Positions 52,531 through 60,128 of a stretch of DNA of 64,000 bases are shown piece after piece (the stretch's first letter is position 1; every line of letters starts with the position of its first letter). A model generated the notes under the pieces. That model worked only from the letters and a program-made list of their open reading frames with translations, did no database searches and was not told the DNA's origin. This DNA is from Haloarcula sebkhae (lineage in GTDB: Archaea > Halobacteriota > Halobacteria > Halobacteriales > Haloarculaceae): NCBI RefSeq assembly GCF_014647415.1, contig NZ_BMPD01000004.1, positions 327,237 through 391,236 on the forward strand, in the 5' to 3' direction. The position numbers and the translations under genes were made by a program.

Positions 52531-53148
52531 ATGAGCAGCCAGCGCCGGACTAAAGTCGGCGGCGTTATCCTCGCCGCTGGGCAGAGTTCGCGGTACGAGT
52601 CGGGTAACAAACTGCTAGCGACTGTCGGCGGGACGGCAGTCGTTCGACACGTAGCCGAAACCGCCTGTGAGTCATCGCTATCGGACGTTGTCGCCGTCCT
52701 CGGATACGAGGGCGTGGCCGTCGCTGAGGCGCTGGAGGGTCTCTCGCTCTCGGTTCAGCATAACGACGAGTACGCAACCGGCCAGAGTGCGTCGGTTCGA
52801 CATGGAGTCGACTATGCACAGGAATCCGACTGGGACGCCGCCCTGTTCCTGCTGGGCGATATGCCGTTCGTACGCGTCGAAACTATCGAGGCGCTTATCG
52901 AAACGTACCGTACAGAATCGGCAACAATTGTCGTTCCCGAACACGAGGGGACGCGGGGTAATCCGGTGCTTTTCGACGACTGCCATTTCGATGCGCTCGC
53001 CTCAGTCTCCGGCGACCGCGGCGGTCGAGATATCATCGAGACCACCGAGCAGACAGCGTTCATCGAGGTTGAGGACCCCGGTGTCCACTGGGATATCGAC
53101 ACCGACTCTGATCTCGCCGAGTTCACGGACCGCCGCGACAGCCTGTAA
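52531..53148 (+). CDS. mocA: MocA-like molybdenum cofactor cytidylyltransferase
   Basis: 205 residues; ATG 52531 with GGAG 5-8 nt upstream. Nucleotidyltransferase pattern GVILAAGQSSRYESGNKLLA (residues 10-29), ATGQSASVRHGVDYA, LFLLGDMPFV with the metal aspartate, RGNPVLFD and GDRGGRDII. MocA joins CTP to molybdopterin to make the cytosine dinucleotide used by XDH-family enzymes in many prokaryotes. This is the counterpart of ygfJ/mocA in the E. coli cluster and supports a dinucleotide form of the cofactor here. Confidence 0.9.
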   Translation: MSSQRRTKVGGVILAAGQSSRYESGNKLLATVGGTAVVRHVAETACESSLSDVVAVLGYEGVAVAEALEGLSLSVQHNDEYATGQSASVRHGVDYAQESDWDAALFLLGDMPFVRVETIEALIETYRTESATIVVPEHEGTRGNPVLFDDCHFDALASVSGDRGGRDIIETTEQTAFIEVEDPGVHWDIDTDSDLAEFTDRRDSL

Positions 53149-53180
53149 ATTTAAGACACTGATGGTGGAACACTCGGCTG

Positions 53181-53561
53181 ATGAAACGGACCATCAGCAC
53201 GGCCGATGCACCCGATGCGGTTGGCGCGTACAGCCAGGCGACGACAAACGGCTCGCTCGTGTTCACCGCGGGCCAGATTCCGATGACGCCCGACGGCGAC
53301 CTGCTGGACGACGAACCGATAGCGACGCAGGCAGAACAGGCGCTATCGAACGTCGAAGCGGTGCTGGCAGCCGAGGGACTGGAGATGAGTGACGTATTGA
53401 AGGTGACCGTCTATCTGGACGACATCGACGATTTCGAGTCGATGAACGACACCTATGCCGGCTTTTTCGACGAAGAGCCGCCGGCCCGGAGCGCAGTCGA
53501 GGTCGCAAACCTGCCAAAGGGCGTGGGAGTCGAAATCGAAGCAATCGCAACGAGCGACTGA
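53181..53561 (+). CDS. RidA-family enamine/imine deaminase
   Basis: 126 residues from ATG 53181: MKRTISTADAPDAVGAYSQA, FTAGQIPMTPDG, EQALSNVEAVLAAEGL, VTVYLDDIDDFESMN, PPARSAVEVANLPKGVGVEIEAIA. The conserved arginine in ARSAVEV and the glycine/serine ligand region are intact. RidA hydrolyses reactive 2-aminoacrylate-type imines made by PLP ammonia-lyases. Its presence fits the threonine-synthase-like PLP enzyme in the island. Follows mocA by 32 nt. Confidence 0.92.
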   Translation: MKRTISTADAPDAVGAYSQATTNGSLVFTAGQIPMTPDGDLLDDEPIATQAEQALSNVEAVLAAEGLEMSDVLKVTVYLDDIDDFESMNDTYAGFFDEEPPARSAVEVANLPKGVGVEIEAIATSD

Positions 53562-53589
53562 GGCCGACAGACACGCATTGCTGTCGTGG

Positions 53590-53610
53590 GCCACACAGCC
53601 GGGATGTGGC
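53590..53610. promoter_or_regulatory. GCCACA/TGTGGC inverted repeat before the PhnD-like operon
   Basis: GCCACA (53590-53595) pairs with TGTGGC (53605-53610) across 9 bp. It ends 41 nt before ATG 53651, with the TATA-like CTTTCAAG in between. Layout is nearly identical to 39941-39968. Confidence 0.6.
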
Positions 53611-53650
53611 GCACACAACTTTCAAGCCCGGCGACTCGCATCACAGCGTA

Positions 53651-54526
53651 ATGCGACCTACGAGGCGTGAATTCCTGGGTACAGCGGCAGCGCTCTCGCT
53701 GTCGGGCTGTCTCGGAAGGACGGCGACGCCGACGCTGACGGTCGGTGTCGTGCCCGACGTGGACCCGGATACCGCCATTGAACAGAACACCGAACTCGCG
53801 ACGTATCTGGCGACAGAACTCGACGTCGAGACTGAGCTACGCACAGCGGCTGACTATGCCGGTATGGTACAGGCGATGGTCGCGGGGCAAGTCGATATTG
53901 CCTACTACGGCGGTGTGTCGTACATTCTGGCGCATCATCGAGCAGGCGCAAAGCCAGTCGCCGTCGGGTCACGGAACGGACAGACGGAGTGGCACTCTGC
54001 GTTCATCGCCCCGTCAGGCAATGACCTGACAGAGATGGCAGATGTAGTCGAGGCCGCAAGCGAGACCGAACTGGTGTTTGGCGACCCACTCTCGACCAGT
54101 GGGACCGTGATGCCGACGTACCACCTTCAGACGGAATACAGCCTACACACCGACGCGTTCGCACAGGTCACACACGTCGGTGCCCACGACGCAACGGCAG
54201 AAACAGTCGGCCGGACGAGCGGTGTCGTCGGGGCGCTGAACGCCCGCATCTACGACAGACTACGCGCAGAGGACGCTGTTGATGGGGTACAAGAGCTCTG
54301 GCGGACCCCCGGTTTCCCTGATTACCCGTGGGCTGTTGCCCCGTCGCTAGAGGCAACGACAGCGGACGCTGTGCAAACGGCGTTCACGACCCTCGATTCG
54401 AAAGGGCGAACGGACATTCTCGACCAGCAGGCTGTCGACCAGTACGTCGGGGTGAGCCACGACGCGTTCACCTCGCTGGAAACGGCCGTCGAGATGGCTG
54501 GCATCGAACGGGGAGGCGACGGGTGA
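53651..54526 (+). CDS. PhnD-like oxyanion/phosphonate ABC transporter binding lipoprotein
   Basis: 291 residues from ATG 53651. Tat signal and lipobox: [16 protein letters not shown]. PhnD-family features: [65 protein letters not shown] and [11 protein letters not shown]. Relatives bind phosphonates, phosphite or similar anions. No phosphonate-degrading gene is nearby, and the operon carries the island element, so its ligand may instead be tied to the purine/SDMH system. Its stop overlaps the ATPase start (GTGA). Confidence 0.85.
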   Translation: MRPTRREFLGTAAALSLSGCLGRTATPTLTVGVVPDVDPDTAIEQNTELATYLATELDVETELRTAADYAGMVQAMVAGQVDIAYYGGVSYILAHHRAGAKPVAVGSRNGQTEWHSAFIAPSGNDLTEMADVVEAASETELVFGDPLSTSGTVMPTYHLQTEYSLHTDAFAQVTHVGAHDATAETVGRTSGVVGALNARIYDRLRAEDAVDGVQELWRTPGFPDYPWAVAPSLEATTADAVQTAFTTLDSKGRTDILDQQAVDQYVGVSHDAFTSLETAVEMAGIERGGDG

Positions 54527-55344
54527 GGAACAAGCACACGGCGCAGCCAGAGAGCAAACAATCGGGACAGGGACTTGTGTTCGACAGTGTCACCAAGCGA
54601 TTCGGCGGGAAAGTCGCGGTACGAGATGTCTCACTCAGTCTGGCTGCTGGTGAACGGGTCGCCGTCATCGGTCCGTCGGGCGCCGGCAAGACCACGCTTC
54701 TCAGGCTGGCAGCTGGCGCGTTACAGCCTGATGTCGGGACAGTGCGCTTCGACGGGAGCAGCATTACGGGTTCGACCGCGACGCTTGCGTATCAGGGGGA
54801 GACGCTCGTGGACCGGCGGACCGCACTGTCGAACGTCCTCACTGGGCGCCTTGGAGCCCTGTCCTGGCTCCATGGCTTCATCGAGCCACTGCTGCCCCAG
54901 CATCCAGAGCCAGCCCTCGAACGACTCGATACCGTCGGGTTGGCCGACCGGGCCGATGTCCCCGTGAAATCGTTGAGTGCCGGCGAACGCCAGCGGGTCG
55001 CCTTCGCACGGGCCCTCATGCAGGATGCCGAGGTCGTGTTGGCCGACGAGCCGACAGCGAACCTCGACCCCAGCTCCCGCCGGAACGTTATCGACGTGCT
55101 CAACGCTGCTCTCGACGGGGAACTGCTGGTCACCGTTCTCCACGAGGTCGACCTGGCGCTGGAGCACTTCGACCGGATTGTCGGCATGGCGGATGGCCGA
55201 GTCAGATTCGATACGCCCGCACCGGCGGTGACCGACGACCAACTGGATGCCCTCTTTGCGGCGGGGGCATCCACGCCGGATACCGATGCCGAACGAACGG
55301 GAACGGAGAAAGAGAGCGATGTCCCGGTTCCACGGTATGTCTGA
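54523..55344 (+). CDS. PhnC-like ABC transporter ATPase
   Basis: 273 residues from GTG 54523, which overlaps the upstream stop and has GGGGAGG 5 nt upstream; a longer in-frame start at 54328 lies inside the binding-protein gene. Walker [10 protein letters not shown] (about residues 48-56), [18 protein letters not shown] (a PhnC hallmark), [15 protein letters not shown], Walker [14 protein letters not shown] and the LHEVDLA H-loop are intact. Couples ATP to import with the permease encoded at 55319, whose gene overlaps it by 26 nt. Confidence 0.9.
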   Translation: MRNKHTAQPESKQSGQGLVFDSVTKRFGGKVAVRDVSLSLAAGERVAVIGPSGAGKTTLLRLAAGALQPDVGTVRFDGSSITGSTATLAYQGETLVDRRTALSNVLTGRLGALSWLHGFIEPLLPQHPEPALERLDTVGLADRADVPVKSLSAGERQRVAFARALMQDAEVVLADEPTANLDPSSRRNVIDVLNAALDGELLVTVLHEVDLALEHFDRIVGMADGRVRFDTPAPAVTDDQLDALFAAGASTPDTDAERTGTEKESDVPVPRYV

Positions 55345-56215
55345 GAAATATAGCGGACCAGACCCCGCCCAGCATGCTTCGACCGGACTCTCGAAACGCC
55401 AGCTCACGACACTCCTCGGCGGCTGTGTCATCCTGGCGGCCGCGGCGTGGATCGCCGAAGTGGACCCGGTGGCCCTGTTCGCCGCCGGTGCTCGTGAGCA
55501 GATGGCCGCGTTCGTCGCCGAGGGCATCCCACCGGAGACTAGCCGTGAATACCTGCTGGGACGAAGCCTTCGAGACGGCCTGCTGTGGGCTGTCGTCGAA
55601 ACCCTGGCTATCAGCGTCGTCGGAACCACGCTTGCCGTCGCGCTCGCCGTCCCACTCGGTCTGACCAGTGCCGCCACTGTCACCCATCGTGGCCCGCTGT
55701 ACAGAAACGCTTCAGCCGGCCGTATCGCCGTCGGACGCGGTCTCTATCACGCCAGCCGAACCGTGCTCAGCTTTCTGCGCTCCGTCCCCGGCATCGTCTG
55801 GGGGTTCCTGTTCGTTACCGCTATCGGCCTCGGCCCGTTTGCGGGTGTGCTCGCGCTTGCAGTTCACAACGCCGGTGTCCTAGGAAAACTGTACGCCGAT
55901 TTCCTTGAAGACACGGACCCGATGACGACCGAGGCAGTTGCCGGAAGTGGCGCAACACGCCTGCAGGCGGTCTGTCACGGGATGGTCCCGCAGGTGACGC
56001 CTACAATCGCCTCGTACACACTGTACCGCTGGGAGTGTACCATCCGGTCGGCAGCCATCCTCGGGTTCGTGGGTGCAGGCGGGGTCGGGTACTATCTCGT
56101 CATCACCATTCAACGGTTGCAGTACGGGAAACTCTCGACCGCCATCCTCGCCGTGTTTGCGCTGGTCGTCACGAGCGACTGGCTCGGATCTCGGTTGCGG
56201 ACGCGGCTCGGCTGA
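55319..56215 (+). CDS. PhnE-like ABC transporter permease
   Basis: 298 residues from ATG 55319; ATG 55337 is also possible. Six or so membrane helices. PhnE features: [20 protein letters not shown] (about residues 85-104), [60 protein letters not shown] (the EAA-type coupling loop) and [18 protein letters not shown]. One permease serves the importer as a homodimer. Third gene of the PhnDCE-like operon. Confidence 0.9.
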   Translation: MSRFHGMSEKYSGPDPAQHASTGLSKRQLTTLLGGCVILAAAAWIAEVDPVALFAAGAREQMAAFVAEGIPPETSREYLLGRSLRDGLLWAVVETLAISVVGTTLAVALAVPLGLTSAATVTHRGPLYRNASAGRIAVGRGLYHASRTVLSFLRSVPGIVWGFLFVTAIGLGPFAGVLALAVHNAGVLGKLYADFLEDTDPMTTEAVAGSGATRLQAVCHGMVPQVTPTIASYTLYRWECTIRSAAILGFVGAGGVGYYLVITIQRLQYGKLSTAILAVFALVVTSDWLGSRLRTRLG

Positions 56216-56243
56216 CGGTCAGGCGAGAGACAACAGGTTCGCG

Positions 56244-57578
56244 TCAGGGCTTCTGTTCCTGTGCGGACTTGCGTGCGTCTTCGAGGTCCATCTCAAGGCC
56301 CATCGTCGAGGCCTGAGAGCGGACGGCGTCGGCGTCGATGGTGGTTACCTCCCCGTGTTCCATGAGGACGTTCCCGTCGACCATCGTGAAGCGAACGTCG
56401 TCGCCGTGGGCCGCAAACACCAGATGCGAGAGCACGTCGTGCAGTGGCGTCGCCCGCGTGAGGTCCGTATCGAGGCCGACAATGTCAGCGCGCCATCCCT
56501 CCCGTATCGCACCGAGTTCCTCGAAGCCAGCGGCTTTCGCACCGTTTCGCGTCGCCATCTCGAAGATTTCGGCTGCCGGCGTCACCGTCGGGTCTAGCTG
56601 GTCGACCTTCTGCAAGAGGCTCGCCTGCCGCATCTCGGTAAAGGCGTCGAGCGTGTTGTTACAGGGCGGTCCGTCGTTGCCGATTGCGACGTTGATGCCG
56701 CGGTCACGGTAGTCCCAGATCGGTGCGATACCGCTGGCGAGTTTCATGTTCGAGGACGGGCAGTGGGTGACGTGGGTCCCCGTCTCTGCGAGGACTTCGC
56801 GCTCGCTCTCGTCGGTCCAGACACAGTGCGCGAGGACGACATCCTCCCCAGTGAGACCCACCTCGTCAAGCCAGTGGATGTTGCGCATCCCAGTATCCTC
56901 TTTGACCGTCTCGATCTCGCTCTGGTTCTCACTGGCGTGGGTGTGGATGCGGACACCGTCGTACTTGTCCGCAAGGTCGCGCACTCCCCGGAGACAGGCC
57001 TCGCTACAGGAGACAGCAAAACGGGGTGTGACAGCATACCGGATCCGGTCGTTGTAGGCACCGTGATACTGCTGAATCAGCCGCTCAGATTCGTCCAGTG
57101 CGGCCTGTGTGTCCTCTAGCAGGCCGTCGGGCGAGCGCTGGTCCATCAGCACCTTCCCGAGCACGCCCCGTATGCCGATTTCGCCTGCCGCCTCAAAGGC
57201 ACGGTCCGCGTGAGCGACCGAGAGGTGGTCGATACAGGTCGTGGTCCCGCTTTCGATCATCTCCAGATAGCCCAGTTTCGCCGCGACTTCCATCTCCTCG
57301 GCGGTCAGGGAGGCCTCCATCGGCAGAATATAGTCGAATAGCCAATCGAGTAGTTCCGTATCGTCGGCGATGCCACGGCCGAGGCTCTGCACAGAGTGGA
57401 TATGGCCGCCGACGAGTCCCGGCAACAGTACGTCGTAGGACTGGTGTTCGTGGTCGGCGTACTGCGATTCGAGTTCGGCACGTGGGCCCACAGCCTCGAT
57501 ACGGTCCCCGGAGACGACGACCGCCCCGTCCTGCAGGACGGTCTCGGAATCCGCAACGACAGTCCCAGTGAGTAGCAT
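56244..57578 (-). CDS. TrzA/GuaD-like amidohydrolase (purine or S-adenosyl-type deaminase)
   Basis: 444 residues from ATG 57578, with a TTTATG box about 27 nt upstream. Metal site: GGHIHSVQSLGRGI (about residues 57-70), RIHTHASENQSE, LAHCVWTDE, GNDGPPCNNTLD. Family blocks LPMEASLTAEEM and THCPSSNMKLASGIAP place it with the chlorohydrolase/deaminase group that includes guanine-, 8-oxoguanine- and MTA/SAH deaminases. In an island with two purine hydroxylases, deamination of guanine-like bases is the likeliest role. Closes the island on its right side; convergent with the PhnE-like gene. Confidence 0.85.
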   Translation of the reverse strand: MLLTGTVVADSETVLQDGAVVVSGDRIEAVGPRAELESQYADHEHQSYDVLLPGLVGGHIHSVQSLGRGIADDTELLDWLFDYILPMEASLTAEEMEVAAKLGYLEMIESGTTTCIDHLSVAHADRAFEAAGEIGIRGVLGKVLMDQRSPDGLLEDTQAALDESERLIQQYHGAYNDRIRYAVTPRFAVSCSEACLRGVRDLADKYDGVRIHTHASENQSEIETVKEDTGMRNIHWLDEVGLTGEDVVLAHCVWTDESEREVLAETGTHVTHCPSSNMKLASGIAPIWDYRDRGINVAIGNDGPPCNNTLDAFTEMRQASLLQKVDQLDPTVTPAAEIFEMATRNGAKAAGFEELGAIREGWRADIVGLDTDLTRATPLHDVLSHLVFAAHGDDVRFTMVDGNVLMEHGEVTTIDADAVRSQASTMGLEMDLEDARKSAQEQKP

Positions 57579-57649
57579 ACGTCCTGCAAGACGGTCTCTA
57601 CATAAAGAAGGTCCTCATATCGGGACGGCCGCCGAGCGCAGGCAATACC

Positions 57650-57677
57650 GCCACAGACGTGTGGCACTCCGTGTGGC
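57650..57677. promoter_or_regulatory. GCCACA/TGTGGC element upstream of the GuaD-like gene
   Basis: GCCACA (57650-57655) pairs with TGTGGC at 57660-57665 and again at 57672-57677. It lies about 72 nt upstream of ATG 57578, farther than in the compact promoters. Followed by TTTGCGATCCG, similar to motifs at 28794 and 41378. Marks the right edge of the regulon. Confidence 0.5.
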
Positions 57678-57697
57678 GCGTGTGCTTCGCAGTAGCC

Positions 57698-57895
57698 TCA
57701 TCTTTGCGATCCGTTCCGTGTCCGTTTTTCGCGGGTGATGTATCTGGTGAGTCGCGTTTGGGTACGAAACGAATCCACGCTGGCAAGTCGCTGAACGAGA
57801 CGGGTGTTTGTCTCGTACTGCTCGGTAAACAGTTCGGGGTACTCCGACAGTAGCCTGTCGCCGATGTCGATTATGTCCTGAGGGTCGGCCTGCAT
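57698..57895 (-). CDS. Divergent S17e-like ribosomal protein paralogue
   Basis: 65 residues from ATG 57895: DIIDIGDRLLSEYPELF, YETNTRLVQRLASVDSFR, TRLTRYITREKR. This matches the archaeal S17e pattern (about 60 residues: xxxGxxLLExYPxxF, FExNKxxVxxLTxVESKxxRNRIAGYITRK), but several basic and otherwise invariant positions differ (SK to SF, NRIAG to TRLTR). A housekeeping rps17e would be expected elsewhere in the genome, so this looks like a diverged copy. No ribosomal genes are nearby. It could be an alternative ribosomal subunit or a repurposed RNA-binding protein. Confidence 0.65.
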   Translation of the reverse strand: MQADPQDIIDIGDRLLSEYPELFTEQYETNTRLVQRLASVDSFRTQTRLTRYITREKRTRNGSQR

Positions 57896-58038
57896 GGATG
57901 TGAGAATCGCGGAGTCTGGCTGTTAACTGCTTTGCTCACAGAAACACCACGGCTTGTCTCATACCGTTGGCCATACCCGTTGCGAGAGATTTGCGCCGCC
58001 GGGGTGGCGAATACCCCACAGACGAACAGCCGAAAGTG

Positions 58039-58887
58039 TCAGTTATCCATCGATGGCTTTGGTGGCGTGTGTCGCTTGTGGCGCGTACTGGCACACCACT
58101 GAATCGTTCGCTCAACCACAGATTCGCCAACACCGACTTTGTCGGCCACTGTCGACGCGGAACAGCCCCTATCAATCGCGAAGTGGAGGATGCTGTCGAG
58201 GTCCCGCTGGTCGATGCCCAGCTCCGCCGCATCAGTTGCACCAGTGTGCTCCATTGGGTGTGATGACTGGTCGAGGAGATCCGATGGAACTGCAAGTGCA
58301 TCAGCTAGAGCCTCGATCTCAGTTCTATAGAGGTCGCCAAACAGCGACAGGTCAACGCCGTTCTCGCCGTGTTTCGCAACGGAGCCCAGCAGTCGATCAG
58401 TCCGGGAAACGGTCCCGACGACGAGTTCGTTTCTGGTGTTTGCGACGTAGTACTTACACGCCATCCGGAAGCGTTCGCCGGCGTTTTGCATCGCCACGAG
58501 GTCGTCGGTCGGCCCACCGGTCTCACCGACGACTCGCTGGAACGCCGTCAGTACTGGCTGCAGATTGAGCCGGTGGCAGTCGATGTCGAGTAGCGACGCA
58601 ACGGTTTCAGCCGTCCGAGCAGGCCCCTCGTCGCTTAGCTGCACCGGCATCACCAATCCAGTCACGTAGTCGGCCCCGATGCCGTCGACGGCCAGCGCCG
58701 CTGCAACTGTCGATTCGATGCTACCGTCGAGTGGAACGACCAGTCCGTTGGCCTCCGCCTCCGTGATCTTGTTCTCCAGAAACACCGGAAGGAGTCCCTG
58801 TATCCGTCTGGTTGCTGCCGTCGACGTCGCCAATCCGTGTTCCTCACGCGGGAGTTTGAGCGTGTGAGGGTGCGTCGCTTTACTCAC
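58039..58887 (-). CDS. NadE (NAD+ synthetase)-like protein with degenerate ATP-binding motif
   Basis: 282 residues from GTG 58887. Overall NadE pattern: DSIxSTVAAALAV-like helix, GLVMPVQLSDEG, ACKYYVANTRNELVVGTVSRTDRLLGSVAKHGENGVDLSLFGDLY, ALAVPSDLLDQS, TDAAELGIDQRDLDSIL, and a C-terminal HKRHTPPKP as in haloarchaeal NadE. But the pyrophosphatase loop SGGxDS is LDGSIES: the second glycine is serine and the aspartate is glutamate. The substrate loop after the helix (usually ATAGLW) is SSHPMEH. It probably does not work as a normal NAD synthetase; a regulator, or an amide-forming enzyme for another acid, is possible. Confidence 0.75.
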   Translation of the reverse strand: MSKATHPHTLKLPREEHGLATSTAATRRIQGLLPVFLENKITEAEANGLVVPLDGSIESTVAAALAVDGIGADYVTGLVMPVQLSDEGPARTAETVASLLDIDCHRLNLQPVLTAFQRVVGETGGPTDDLVAMQNAGERFRMACKYYVANTRNELVVGTVSRTDRLLGSVAKHGENGVDLSLFGDLYRTEIEALADALAVPSDLLDQSSHPMEHTGATDAAELGIDQRDLDSILHFAIDRGCSASTVADKVGVGESVVERTIQWCASTRHKRHTPPKPSMDN

Positions 58888-59252
58888 AGCTTCTCTCCTC
58901 CCCCGCTACCCACGGCACGCTCGGAGATGCGACTAACCAAACGCGTGCATACAACCGGCCTAATCATACTGTTACGTAGGTCACTGGTGCGGTATAACTG
59001 TTGTCGACAAACGTCATGGGTGTCTTCGGTAGCCTCGATACACCTTATATATTACCAATAATTATTTAAGATTATACCAAGTATTCTAACCAATAGTAAA
59101 TCCATCTGGATATGTAATCTGAGATGCGCTTTATTATACGCACAACGTGTCATAGAACGGTTCCCAGCTGGTCCGTAGCGCTGAGTAGTCACCACGAACA
59201 CTCCGTTATTTTCTCTACCTGAGTAGCCAATCTGCTGTTGGTGCGTTCTTGC
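58888..59252. other. AT-rich intergenic region
   Basis: 365 nt with long A/T runs between 59040 and 59150. No gene or clear repeat was recognised. It separates the NadE-like gene from the methyltransferase. Confidence 0.5.
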
Positions 59253-59876
59253 TTAGGCCACGAGACGGGCAGCGAAGAAGGGCGGTTTGGGGTCATCTCC
59301 ATCGTCTCTGTCTGGTGCATCCCACTCGTTTACCACCGTGAACCCTGCGTTCTGTAACTGCGTGCGAGTCGCTTGTGCTCCTGCCATGCTCCAACGCATC
59401 TCAACATTGCTATCGAGCCAATTTGAGTTTGTGCGTTCGAACTCTTCGGGAGCTTCAGAGAGAAGCACCCTTCCACCCGGACATAGAACACGGGAAAACT
59501 CTTCGATAGCTGTTTGATAATCGGAAAGCGGGAGGTGTATCAGTGAATCATACGCAGTTATAGCGTCGAAAACGTCGTCTCGAAACGGAAGGGTCATCAT
59601 ATCACCGTGTACGAGTCGGGCAGTAGGGACGGTGTCAGCGGCAATTCGGAGTTGCTCCTGCGAGAAATCGAGTCCGATTGCAGTTGCCTCCTTACACAAC
59701 CGAGAAAGCACTGGCGTTCCCTGGCCGCAGCCAGCATCAAGAATACGGTGTGGCTCCAAAAGTGAGTTGAGAAACGTCGTCAGTATCCGTAGCTCACGCT
59801 CATCGACCGATCGTCGGGAGGCGTAGGTTTCCGCGAGTTCATCGTAGCCCTGTCGAATCGTCTGCTTCTCACTCAT
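59253..59876 (-). CDS. Class I SAM-dependent methyltransferase (UbiE/COQ5-like fold)
   Basis: 207 residues from ATG 59876: IRQGYDELAETYASRR, motif I ILDAGCGQGTPVLSRL (about residues 44-59), IGLDFSQEQLRIA, HGDMMTLPFRDDVFDAITAYDSLIHLP, and FSRVLCPGGRVLLSEAP. Full length for a small-molecule methyltransferase; substrate unknown. Its ATG shares a base with the stop of a short upstream frame (TAATG), suggesting coupled translation. Confidence 0.85.
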   Translation of the reverse strand: MSEKQTIRQGYDELAETYASRRSVDERELRILTTFLNSLLEPHRILDAGCGQGTPVLSRLCKEATAIGLDFSQEQLRIAADTVPTARLVHGDMMTLPFRDDVFDAITAYDSLIHLPLSDYQTAIEEFSRVLCPGGRVLLSEAPEEFERTNSNWLDSNVEMRWSMAGAQATRTQLQNAGFTVVNEWDAPDRDDGDDPKPPFFAARLVA

Positions 59877-60004
59877 TATCCCTGAATTCTTCCGACCACC
59901 TGTTCAATCTTCGGCCTGTACTGACCGCTGTCCAATGCTCGTGAAACTCTTTCTATGACACACTCATACGCAAGGAATTGTACATACTTTAGAATCGGAA
60001 TCAC
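59876..60004 (-). CDS. Possible short ORF coupled to the methyltransferase
   Basis: A minus-strand frame ending at 59876 (TAATG overlap with the methyltransferase start) encodes VIPILKYVQFLAYECVIERV and onward to VVGRIQG, a helical, natural-looking sequence. The only ATG in frame (60235) lies inside the neighbouring gene, so a GTG at 60004 is the plausible start (42 residues). It may instead be the remnant of a longer gene. Kept only because of the tight overlap. Confidence 0.25.
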   Translation of the reverse strand: MIPILKYVQFLAYECVIERVSRALDSGQYRPKIEQVVGRIQG

Positions 60005-60128
60005 AGTCAAAGAGGCGCTTTCAGAAAGGAATGAACCTCGCTGCTCATCTCGGCTCCCGGCAAACCGTGTCCTGAAAGGCAGACCGGGTCCACTAGCATT
60101 AAGCCAGGACAGTTGGCATCGCGATTCG

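Noticed and set aside
53651..56215. PhnDCE operon as evidence for phosphonate catabolism
   Set aside because: No C-P lyase, phosphonatase or related gene is adjacent, so the ligand was left open.
58021..58110. TGTGGC/GTGGCG-like sequences inside the NadE-like gene
   Set aside because: They lie in coding sequence near its 3' end, not in a promoter, so they were not counted with the island element.
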